Below, piece by piece: positions 35,049 through 42,096 of a stretch of DNA of 64,000 bases. The stretch lies in the NCBI GenBank assembly GCA_052400665.1, contig JBQTGK010000004.1; one strand, given 5' to 3'. How positions within the stretch are numbered: position 1 is the first letter of the stretch; the number at the start of each line of letters is the position of its first letter. Source of the stretch: JBQTGK01 sp052400665 (lineage in GTDB: Bacteria > Bacteroidota > Bacteroidia > Bacteroidales > Marinifilaceae). A program made the translations under genes and the position numbers. The notes beneath the pieces were generated by a model, which made no database searches, had not been told where the DNA came from, and worked only from the letters and a program-made list of their open reading frames with translations.

Positions 35049-35375
35049 ATGAGTGATCAAAAAAAATCTAATCAAATTGATATACAGTTAAAAGAAGATG
35101 TGGCTCAGGGAACCTACTCTAACCTTGCGGTGATTACACATTCTTCTTCGGAGTTTGTAGTCGATTTTGTGAGAGTAATGCCGGGTGTACCTAAAGCAGA
35201 TGTGAAATCGAGAATTATTTTAACACCAGAACATGCTAAAAGGCTTATGTTAGCTTTACAGGATAATATTAAAAAGTTCGAAGCTATGAATGGCCCCATT
35301 AAAAATGTAGATCCCAATCAGGGACCACAAGGACCAGTAATTCCAATGGGCTTTGGACCAACAGGACAAGCATAA
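35049..35375 (+). CDS. DUF3467 protein
   Basis: A 108-residue small cytosolic protein of the DUF3467 family, often found directly after rpoC in Bacteroidota. The core is IDIQLKEDVAQGTYSNLAVI, then EFVVDFVRVMPGVPKADVKSRIIL and TPEHAKRLMLALQDNIKKFE, followed by a low-complexity Pro/Gly tail. Function is unknown. The ATG at 35049 is used; a longer frame would start inside rpoC and read through its terminator. It likely has its own weak promoter (TAATTTTA near 35005). Confidence 0.88.
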   Translation: MSDQKKSNQIDIQLKEDVAQGTYSNLAVITHSSSEFVVDFVRVMPGVPKADVKSRIILTPEHAKRLMLALQDNIKKFEAMNGPIKNVDPNQGPQGPVIPMGFGPTGQA

Positions 35376-35413
35376 AAGATTCATTTTGTCATGCTCTGCC
35401 TAAAAAAACATAC

Positions 35414-35448
35414 AAAAGCGTAAAGGATTATTTATTCTTTGCGCTTTT
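35414..35448 (+). terminator. Terminator after the DUF3467 gene
   Basis: AAAAGCGTAAAG (35414-35425) pairs with CTTTGCGCTTTT (35437-35448) with one G-T pair and an 11-nt loop. It closes the conserved block; the accessory region begins after it. Confidence 0.75.
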
Positions 35449-35562
35449 TGCATAAAGATGGGGAGAATTCTCTTGGTAGGAGTTATTTGATTCTACAGAA
35501 ACAGAATACAGGTTTTATAGATGTAAGTGATAATATAAAGTGGTATTGATAAAAGAAAATAA

Positions 35563-36396
35563 ATGATAAAACAAGCTATATTATATACGATATTAATCTT
35601 CACAATTTTATTAGTTCAATTTGTTGTTCTTTATTTCTTATCAAAGGAGAAAAATAAACCACCATTCAAAGAGAATCTTATATCGTTTATTGGTGCTTCC
35701 CTTTTTATCGGAATTATGTTCTCTTTGATTTCTACAATATTTGATTCAATTAATTATAAAATTATTCTTTTTATAATAATGGCGTCTATTATTTCATCTT
35801 ATTGGTTTATTATTAATCCTTTAAAATACTTATTTAAGGCAAAAAAATATTGTAGGGACAATAAATTAGAGGATGAATTAAAAACAGAAGGATATAACTA
35901 TAAAATTCTGTTTACTGATCAATTTGTTTCTAATGCACTTGCGACAGGAATAATTCCTTTTTATAAAATAATAATAGTTGGAAATAATCTAAAAGAAAAA
36001 TTAACTAAGGCTGAATTAAAATCAATCATTTATCATGAAATAGGTCATCATAAAAGAAAACATATTCTCAAACTTTTTTTTGTTAACATCATATTGCAAA
36101 CTATATTTTTTGTCATGTTTTCAGAAATTCTAAAGCTTCATAATACAGTTGTGTTTGTGGAAGGTCTGCTAGTTGCATTGGTAGGAGGTATTGGTGGTCT
36201 TTTATTTTGGTTTATTCCTAACAAAGTTTCTTTTTACTTTGAATACTATGCAGATGAATATTCTGCAAATCATTATGATAGAAGTGCAATGATAGATTCA
36301 TTAACAAAACTAGATGAAATAACAGGAGGCAAATTTACAAAAGGGAATTCTAACCATCCAAGTTTAGAAAAAAGGATAAATAATATTAAAAAATAA
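35563..36396 (+). CDS. M48-family membrane metalloprotease
   Basis: A 277-residue membrane protease. Hydrophobic helices cover about residues 5-25, 38-60, 65-85 and two more near 170-190 and 200-220. The zinc motif HEIGHH (His158, Glu159, His162) and the third ligand in FEYYAD (Glu227, Asp231) identify the M48 (HtpX/Ste24) clan. HPSLEKRI near the end is a typical C-terminal family signature. The substrate is unknown. It lies alone between the rpo block and a two-component system, within a region flanked by a dispersed short repeat, and may be part of an accessory insertion. Confidence 0.88.
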   Translation: MIKQAILYTILIFTILLVQFVVLYFLSKEKNKPPFKENLISFIGASLFIGIMFSLISTIFDSINYKIILFIIMASIISSYWFIINPLKYLFKAKKYCRDNKLEDELKTEGYNYKILFTDQFVSNALATGIIPFYKIIIVGNNLKEKLTKAELKSIIYHEIGHHKRKHILKLFFVNIILQTIFFVMFSEILKLHNTVVFVEGLLVALVGGIGGLLFWFIPNKVSFYFEYYADEYSANHYDRSAMIDSLTKLDEITGGKFTKGNSNHPSLEKRINNIKK

Positions 36397-36500
36397 TAAT
36401 CAATTATATTTAATTTTAAAGTTTAAGATTGAAATAGGTTTACTATTTAATTCTGGTAAAGAGGCGCTATTTAAAAAAATATGTTTTCCAATGACCGAAA

Positions 36501-36585
36501 GGAACACAGATCTAACGGATCTAATGAATAAATAAGGATATAATTGATTTGAGCAAATTCGTATGATCAGTGTGATTCGTGTCCT
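36501..36585. repeat. Dispersed short palindromic element, copy 1
   Basis: Starts GGAACACAGATCTAACGGAT and ends with a right arm GTATGATCAGT...ATTCGTGTCCT (36561-36585), which is roughly the inverse of the left end. Related sequence occurs at 45699-45807 and, in part, at 35503-35525. No ORF is present. It resembles non-coding miniature elements common between Bacteroidota genes. Confidence 0.55.
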
Positions 36586-36599
36586 ATTAAAAGGCTTAT

Positions 36600-37265
36600 C
36601 TAAACATTAAGCACATACCCAACCCCTCTTATCGTATCAATTTTAATAGAATTATTTTCTTTAAATAATTCCCGTAAACTAGATAAAGTATTTTGTATGC
36701 TAGAAATATTTTGTTTTTGTGTTATATCCCAAAGCTTTTCTGCAATTTGTTTTTGACTAATTACCTGATTAGGATTTTTCATCAATAATTCCAATGTGTT
36801 TTTCTCGAAAGGACTTAATTTTTTTACCAATATATTCTCATAAAACAATTCGTTAGTATTTAAATTAAGTTTGTAGTCAGAGGTAAACACAAATGCTTTA
36901 GATTGCTTTTGAGTCGTAAAACGTTTGATATAAGAGACCAGAATTGGTATAGAAATGGGTTTAGGGATATAAGCATTACCTCCTACATCTATTCCTCTTG
37001 TAATCATTTCTTCTTCGGTATGTGAGGATACAAACAGTATGGGTATTTGTGGATAATTAGCAATGATATTTTTTGCTGTATCAATGCCATTCTTTTCCCC
37101 AATTTCTACATCTAAAATAACAATATCAGGAGCGAAATCTTCAATAATAGGTATGATTCCAAGCGTAGTGTTCTGAAAATGTACACTATAATTGTAATCT
37201 GTTTCCAATACATTACTTATGAAATTGCCTAAATTAATATCGTCATCTACAAATAGTACCTTCAT
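36600..37265 (-). CDS. OmpR-family response regulator
   Basis: A 221-residue DNA-binding regulator. The receiver domain has the acidic pocket DDD (7-9), phosphoacceptor Asp52, Ser80 and Lys102. The C-terminal winged-helix domain (about 128-220) includes LSPFEKNTLELLMKNPNQVI and ends with DTIRGVGYVL, the OmpR/PhoB signature. Its partner kinase is the upstream gene on the same strand, 240 nt away, a long gap that may hold a second promoter. Targets are unknown; the nearby divergent peptide/GLPGLI genes are natural candidates. Confidence 0.92.
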   Translation of the reverse strand: MKVLFVDDDINLGNFISNVLETDYNYSVHFQNTTLGIIPIIEDFAPDIVILDVEIGEKNGIDTAKNIIANYPQIPILFVSSHTEEEMITRGIDVGGNAYIPKPISIPILVSYIKRFTTQKQSKAFVFTSDYKLNLNTNELFYENILVKKLSPFEKNTLELLMKNPNQVISQKQIAEKLWDITQKQNISSIQNTLSSLRELFKENNSIKIDTIRGVGYVLNV

Positions 37266-37505
37266 TTTAATTTAGTTGTCGGTTATCAGTTGTGATTTAA
37301 TTGAAATTTTCTTACTGCTTATGTGAATCAAGAATTAAAATTACAGAATTAATTAAATAATAATAGATTACTTATTGTATTTTCTACCTGAATTTTATTT
37401 TTATGGTAAAGGGTGAAATAAGAGATATTTAATCACAAATATACCTTTTGGGCTATTACATTCCGATAGTTATCGCGGCTTCCCTAATAGGGAAGAATTT
37501 CTAAA

Positions 37506-38885
37506 TTATGCTGTTGTACACTGTTTTAAGGGTAATTCAATACAAAAAGTACTGCCTTCTCCAATTTTACTTTTCAATTTAATTTTCCCCTTGTGGGCTT
37601 TTATAATTTGGCGGCTAAACGATAAACCAATGCCATGTCCTTTTGTATTATTGCTGGAACGATAGAATTCCTGAAAAATTTTTCTTTGTTCGCTTTTGGA
37701 AATACCATTCCCTGAATCTTTGATACAAATAAATAGTTCATTTTTATCATTTTTTGTTGTAATGTCTATTTTCGCAGGCGTATTAGAATATTTAAAGGCA
37801 TTGTCGAGTAGGTTATGTAATGCCATTTCAAAATACAAAGGATCTACTTCTATGTTTAGATCTTTAGGAATATTTACAGTGTATTTAGCCTGTTTTTCCT
37901 GATAGATAACATTCAATTCCGATAATATTTCCTCACATTTTTCAGCAAGAGGATAAGCTTTGTACTCCATAGCTATTGCTTTCTTGTTACCACGAAACAA
38001 GGTTAAAATTAGCTCTATTTTGCTGCTTAGTTTAGCAATGTTGGTGCTGGCATTATTCAATTGCTTTTGCATTGGTGCCGATTGCTCTTTACCAGCCAGG
38101 TAGTCTAAAAAAGTATAGGTGAACGATATGGGAGATTTTAAATCGTGTACAATACCACTTACGGCCTGCTCGCGCCATTGCAGCTGATTTGCTTTTTGTT
38201 TAAATTTAAGTAGCAACCAAATCATAAAAATAACCACGAGAATAATGGCTAATCCTGCAATGCTGATAGAGATTAACATTATGCGTAAGAAGGGTAAGGT
38301 ACTTAGTTTGAAATTGGCTGTAAAAACATAAATTTCTTTTGTGCCCAAAGTAATTGCTATGTGGATATTATTTTGCGACGGTTTTAATGTGATATTTTCA
38401 TTAGAGTATATCTTATCAATCGTTTTTCCATTTTCTAAAAGCTGCATGCTGTAACTTTCTATAAAGTTCAGTCCTGTAAAATTGTGTCGAAACAATGAGT
38501 CTACAACACTTAACTGTATTTTTTTTCTTTTTAGGCTTATATCGGTAAATGCAGCTTCAAACGCTTTATGAAGTGAGAAGTTTGGAATGTACTTGTTTGT
38601 ATTGATTTCTGTACTTCCTAATTGTTTCGGAGAATTTGGTTGTGATTCTTCTTCGGTTTCTTCAATGGTAATTGTGGTAGTATTGTTTTTTGGGGAATCG
38701 GGAGTACTATATCCTTGCAGGGCATGAAAGTTTAGCATGCTTTGCAAACTATTTTCCAGTTTTACTTTAAAAGCTTGTTTTTCTTGTTCCATTTGTTGCT
38801 GCAGCCAAATAAGCTGGGAAAAAATAAGCATTGTAAGTACCAATACCATTATTGCAAATAGCCTTTGAAATAATTTACTTTTCAT
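37506..38885 (-). CDS. Membrane sensor histidine kinase
   Basis: A 459-residue inner-membrane kinase with two membrane helices (about 8-28 and 202-227) enclosing a 170-residue periplasmic sensor rich in Ser, Thr and Asn. The cytoplasmic part has an H-box SGIVHDLKSPISFTYTFLDY (His247), an N-box LHNLLDNAFKYS, DSGNGIS and GHGIGLSFSRQII. It pairs with the OmpR-family regulator downstream. The ligand is unknown. Its upstream region, shared with the divergent leader-peptide locus, contains overlapping inverted repeats that could be the regulator's binding site. Confidence 0.93.
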   Translation of the reverse strand: MKSKLFQRLFAIMVLVLTMLIFSQLIWLQQQMEQEKQAFKVKLENSLQSMLNFHALQGYSTPDSPKNNTTTITIEETEEESQPNSPKQLGSTEINTNKYIPNFSLHKAFEAAFTDISLKRKKIQLSVVDSLFRHNFTGLNFIESYSMQLLENGKTIDKIYSNENITLKPSQNNIHIAITLGTKEIYVFTANFKLSTLPFLRIMLISISIAGLAIILVVIFMIWLLLKFKQKANQLQWREQAVSGIVHDLKSPISFTYTFLDYLAGKEQSAPMQKQLNNASTNIAKLSSKIELILTLFRGNKKAIAMEYKAYPLAEKCEEILSELNVIYQEKQAKYTVNIPKDLNIEVDPLYFEMALHNLLDNAFKYSNTPAKIDITTKNDKNELFICIKDSGNGISKSEQRKIFQEFYRSSNNTKGHGIGLSFSRQIIKAHKGKIKLKSKIGEGSTFCIELPLKQCTTA

Positions 38886-38977
38886 AACGTAAAATTATCT
38901 TTCTTTTTAAGAATATGAAATATTTTAAAAAAGAATTATTCTAAATTATAAAAGATCTTCAAAAAAACGCCTCTCTT

Positions 38978-39027
38978 TTCTCATCAAAATCATCATTTAA
39001 TTCTCATTACTTGATGAGAATTAAATG
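38978..39027. promoter_or_regulatory. Overlapping inverted repeats between kinase and peptide locus
   Basis: CATTTAATTCTCAT (38994-39007) pairs perfectly with ATGAGAATTAAATG (39014-39027) around TACTTG. The segment TTGATGAGAA (39011-39020) also pairs perfectly with TTCTCATCAA at 38978-38987, so two exclusive structures are possible. Lacking a T-run and lying 93 nt upstream of the kinase start, it suits an operator better than a terminator. Confidence 0.5.
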
Positions 39028-39127
39028 AATTTATTAAATGTTTGCTAACGCTGATATTTTCTCTATTTGCACTGTCATTTTTTTATTTGTTCATTAAAAT
39101 GCTTGTATTTCAATTAACAAACCCAGC

Positions 39128-39135
39128 TAATTTTG
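39128..39135 (+). promoter_or_regulatory. Candidate -7 box before the leader-peptide locus
   Basis: TAATTTTG fits TAnnTTTG and lies 110 nt before the peptide ATG codon. A CTTG at 39102-39105 gives a 22-bp spacer, slightly long. Confidence 0.35.
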
Positions 39136-39155
39136 ATTAGGTTCCTCACCGAGTA

Positions 39156-39173
39156 CGATTAGAAAGCTAATCG
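39156..39173 (+). promoter_or_regulatory. Leader hairpin before the peptide locus
   Basis: CGATTAG (39156-39162) pairs perfectly with CTAATCG (39167-39173) around AAAG, followed by TTTATTT. It lies in the predicted 5' leader and could act as a weak attenuator. Confidence 0.35.
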
Positions 39174-39244
39174 TTTATTTAGAAATTGTATTCTAAATTT
39201 AAAGAAGAAAGATCACCATTTTAATTACTTAAAAATTTAAAATT

Positions 39245-39379
39245 ATGTAAAAGTTAAATGGTATTGAAGTATTCGAAAAGTTAAATCAGTGCGAATTATC
39301 AAAAGTAAAAGGTGGGGATGAAAGAAATTTTTATGATGTGATTATAGCTGGAAAAAAGCTTAAAGTATATATTAATTAA
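39245..39379 (+). pseudogene. Double-glycine leader peptide gene with stop at codon 2
   Basis: From ATG 39245 the frame reads Met, stop (TAA), then KLNGIEVFEKLNQCELSKVK, Gly-Gly, and a 20-residue core DERNFYDVIIAGKKLKVYIN. The leader has the shape of Bacteroidota double-glycine precursors (EVFEKLN, ELSKVKGG), which usually begin MKKLN; a single AAA to TAA change explains the stop. No in-frame ATG, GTG or TTG lies between the stop and the Gly-Gly. No C39 protease/ABC exporter or modifying enzyme is nearby. Either a dead gene or one started at a non-standard codon (ATT 39263). It lies 18 nt before the 163-residue unknown gene. Confidence 0.6.
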
Positions 39380-39397
39380 ATCTTAAAGGGTAAAAAT

Positions 39398-39889
39398 ATG
39401 AGTACTTTAAAAAATTTGAATAACACACATTTAAGTGCTGAACAAATAGAGAGTGTGAATGCAAGTTTGGCAAGTTTGGAGACAGCATTGACAGATACGG
39501 TGAGTAACCTGAGTAGTGATGAACGCCGTAAGTATGGTAGCATAAGCGAGCAAAATAAATTGTTTGTGAATAAAGTGAACGATTATGCCATAAATCAGCC
39601 GGCTTTAAAAAGCCCTGATGTCGATTGGAATGAGTTTACAAATGACTTTAATAGTCGTACTGTTTTGGAAGGTATAGTTGCTCGATTAGAAAACCTGCTT
39701 ACTGGGGTTAATAATGCGAAGATCTTGTATGATCATGACAATTATCAGGCAGCCTTGGATGATTATGCCTACACCAACTATAAAACAGGAACTTCTGCGC
39801 CGGGTTATGAGGCAAAACAAAAGGATCTTAAACAGTTCTTTAGTCGTACCCAAAAAAACGATGAAGAGCAAACAAGTGAGCAGGAATAA
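39398..39889 (+). CDS. Unknown 163-aa protein upstream of a 21-nt repeat array
   Basis: I recognise no named family. The protein is acidic and polar, with no signal peptide or membrane helix. It starts MSTLKNLNNTHLSAEQIESV, carries a likely helical middle (LSSDERRKYGSISEQNKLFV, DVDWNEFTND) and a YDHDNYQAALDDYAYTNYK stretch, and ends with a Glu/Gln-rich tail. I have an impression of related hypothetical proteins in Bacteroidota, so it is probably real, and the ATG follows an A-rich stretch typical of local starts. The downstream 21-nt-period repeat array begins 20 nt after its stop, and both are likely on one transcript. Confidence 0.75.
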   Translation: MSTLKNLNNTHLSAEQIESVNASLASLETALTDTVSNLSSDERRKYGSISEQNKLFVNKVNDYAINQPALKSPDVDWNEFTNDFNSRTVLEGIVARLENLLTGVNNAKILYDHDNYQAALDDYAYTNYKTGTSAPGYEAKQKDLKQFFSRTQKNDEEQTSEQE

Positions 39890-39909
39890 GTTCGCGAATT
39901 ATATTATTG

Positions 39910-40190
39910 AGTTTTCGATAGAAGTATTATGGTTCTGCATAGAAGCAGATGGATAGCCAATAGAAGCCTTTAGGTTCTGAATATAATCTTTGGGGTTTTT
40001 TATCGAAGTGTTTAGGTTTTGTAAGCCTAAATTTACGGTTCCGAACCTAAACATATGGGTAGAAGACCTCAAATTTTGGCTTACAGAACCCAAACGGAAA
40101 CTTAAAGAACCACAAATTATCGGTTTCGAACCTAAACGGAATAGTAAAAGACCTAAACGGAACATTTTGGAACCTAAAATGATCCAATGG
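39910..40190. repeat. 21-nt-period inverted repeat array
   Basis: About 13 imperfect 21-nt units. The left half repeats GGTTCTGnATAGAAGnnTTTA-like units starting at 39910, 39931, 39952, 39973, 39994 and 40015. The right half repeats GAACCTAAACGGAA-like units starting at 40043, 40064, 40086, 40107, 40128, 40149 and 40170. The right-half core is the reverse complement of the left-half core, and the turn is marked by TTTAGG/CCTAAA at 40011-40031. Because 21 is a multiple of 3, long open frames exist on both strands, but they are a by-product of the repeat. There are no unique spacers, so it is not a CRISPR. Confidence 0.85.
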
Positions 40191-40286
40191 CATAAATGAG
40201 GTAGCCAATGTTGATACAAGCATTTTTAATTCGCACCTATTTTCAGAGAAAATATAATTGTTTTTAAAACATGGTTAACAGTAAAT

Positions 40287-40320
40287 AAGGGGAGCAAATC
40301 GCTCTCTTTGTTTTTTTTTT
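40287..40320 (+). terminator. Terminator immediately before the first GLPGLI gene
   Basis: AAGGGGAGC (40287-40295) pairs with GCTCTCTTT (40301-40309) around AAATC with two G-T pairs, followed by ten T. It would end a transcript coming through the repeat array. The right arm TCTCTTTG (40303-40310) is also one base off a -7 box that could serve the GLPGLI gene. Confidence 0.8.
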
Positions 40321-40333
40321 GATAACTTTAGTT

Positions 40334-41176
40334 ATGTGTATTAAATTTATATTGTTGAGTTGTTTGTTAGGCCTTGGATTAAATGCCAAATGCCAGGTGT
40401 ATGATAAGTTTGGACAGACCAATTGGGTATGTCAATATAGTATGAAATGGAAATTTGATACTTTAAACAATATTGTAAGGGATGATTTAATTATTTTGCA
40501 AATAGGAAAAGATATCTCTAAAAACTATAGTTATTATACTTTTCAATCAGATTCTTTGAGAAAGACCTCTAATGGCAAAGAAATGTGGAGCATGTTGTTT
40601 AAAAAAGCAATAAAAGAGGCCAATGGAGGTATTCCAACTAATGGTTTTCCTTATAAAAGATCAAAAACATTTGTGTATAAAAATTACCCTGAGGGAAAGA
40701 TTACAGTTACCGACGGACTTTCCTTGCAGGATTATATTTATGAAGATGAGCTGAATGCACAAGATTGGGAAGTTTTGGATAGCACCAAAATAATTATGGA
40801 TAATCCCTGTCAGCTGGCTAGTTGTACATTTCGTGGTAGACAATGGATGGCATGGTTTACACCTGAAATTCCCATAAGCGATGGTCCATGGAAATTTGGA
40901 GGTTTGCCTGGTTTGATTATGGAGGTGCATGATATTGGTAAGCAATACAACTTTGTGATAATAGGCATAGAAAAAAAAGAAGAACCAATTGTGTTTAGCC
41001 AGACTTATGTGGGGAGCAAGAAGTTTGAAAAAACGAAACGACTAGAATTCCTAAAAGCAAAAAAGGCTTACCTAATGAATATGGGGGGTTATATTGAAAT
41101 GGAAACTGGTATTGATTTAGAAAGTAACTCTTCACAAAAAATGATGCGCTACGATCTAATTGAGCGAGATTATTAG
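40334..41176 (+). CDS. GLPGLI family protein, paralogue 1
   Basis: A 280-residue exported protein of the Bacteroidota GLPGLI family (function unknown). ATG 40334 is chosen because it begins a signal peptide (CIKFILLSCLLGLGLNAKC); a TTG further upstream lies in the terminator T-run. The hallmark KFGGLPGLIMEV is near residue 200. The C-terminal 175 residues are almost the same as in the next two genes, while the N-terminal third differs and lacks their CSKCYS pair. The family commonly sits beside TonB-receptor-like barrels, as here. A surface or periplasmic partner role is inference. Confidence 0.88.
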   Translation: MCIKFILLSCLLGLGLNAKCQVYDKFGQTNWVCQYSMKWKFDTLNNIVRDDLIILQIGKDISKNYSYYTFQSDSLRKTSNGKEMWSMLFKKAIKEANGGIPTNGFPYKRSKTFVYKNYPEGKITVTDGLSLQDYIYEDELNAQDWEVLDSTKIIMDNPCQLASCTFRGRQWMAWFTPEIPISDGPWKFGGLPGLIMEVHDIGKQYNFVIIGIEKKEEPIVFSQTYVGSKKFEKTKRLEFLKAKKAYLMNMGGYIEMETGIDLESNSSQKMMRYDLIERDY

Positions 41177-41218
41177 ATTGAAGAAATAGTATAAAGAAAA
41201 TCACAAACTTACTTTTAA

Positions 41219-42040
41219 ATGATTAAAAGAATAGTACTATCGATTAGTATACTGACAACTTCGCTATTTTGTAATGCACAAAAAAGATTGGATGAATCTT
41301 TTTTGAAGTGCGCTTATGATTTTGTGTACTTAAAAGATACATTATCATATAAAAAATCAGATGGGGATATGTTGTATCTTCAAATTGGGCATACCTGTTC
41401 TAAATGCTATAGCCATTATAGTAATCAGGTAGATTCGATATTTGGCTTGCCTAATAAAGACGATGTATTAAGACGCGCTATAAGTAAAGCATTTGAAACC
41501 AATACTGGATATCCTCATAAGCGAATGAAGACTTATGTGTATAAAAATTACCCTGAGGGAAAAATTACAGTTACAGATGGACTTTCGGCACAAGATTATA
41601 TTTATGAAGATGAATTAAATGCACAAGACTGGGAAGTTATGGATAGTACCAAAATGGTTTTGAATAATCCCTGTCAGCTTGCCAAATGTACTTTCCGAGG
41701 CAGACAATGGATGGCATGGTTTACACCTGAAATTCCTATAAGTGATGGTCCCTGGAAATTTGGAGGACTACCAGGTTTAATTTTGGAGATATATGACATT
41801 GGTAAGCAATATCATTTTGTGATGATAGGTTTAGAAAAAAAAGAAGAACCAATTGTGTTTAGTAAGACATATGTGGGGAGCAAGAAGTTTGAAAAAACGA
41901 AACGACTAGAATTTCTAAAAGCAAAAAAGGCTTACCTAATGAATATGGGTGGTTATATAGAAATGGAAACTGGTATTGATTTAGGAAGTAACTCTTCACA
42001 AAAAATGATGCGCTACGATCTAATTGAGCGAGATTATTAA
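41219..42040 (+). CDS. GLPGLI family protein, paralogue 2
   Basis: A 273-residue exported protein starting with a signal peptide (MIKRIVLSISILTTSLFCNA, cut before QKR). The N-terminal domain has a Cys pair in HTCSKCYSHYS not present in paralogue 1. From YPHKRMKTYVYKNYPEGK onward it follows paralogue 1 closely, including GGLPGLILEIYD and the end MMRYDLIERDY. It lies 42 nt after paralogue 1 and 56 nt before paralogue 3, with the same orientation, so the three probably form an operon. Confidence 0.9.
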   Translation: MIKRIVLSISILTTSLFCNAQKRLDESFLKCAYDFVYLKDTLSYKKSDGDMLYLQIGHTCSKCYSHYSNQVDSIFGLPNKDDVLRRAISKAFETNTGYPHKRMKTYVYKNYPEGKITVTDGLSAQDYIYEDELNAQDWEVMDSTKMVLNNPCQLAKCTFRGRQWMAWFTPEIPISDGPWKFGGLPGLILEIYDIGKQYHFVMIGLEKKEEPIVFSKTYVGSKKFEKTKRLEFLKAKKAYLMNMGGYIEMETGIDLGSNSSQKMMRYDLIERDY

Positions 42041-42096
42041 AAAGGGGATTTATTCCATATATAAAAGGTGTTACAATTTTACAAATTATTCTTTAC

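Noticed and set aside
37479..37495. CTTCCC/GGGAAG hairpin between the response regulator and kinase
   Set aside because: A 6-bp stem without a T-run on either strand; too weak to call a terminator although it might mark a repeat fragment.
39910..40190. CRISPR array
   Set aside because: Units are contiguous and imperfect, with no unique spacers, and no cas genes are present.
39899..40219. Long frames on both strands inside the 21-nt array
   Set aside because: They arise because the repeat unit is a multiple of 3; there is no start context or domain, and both strands are equally open.
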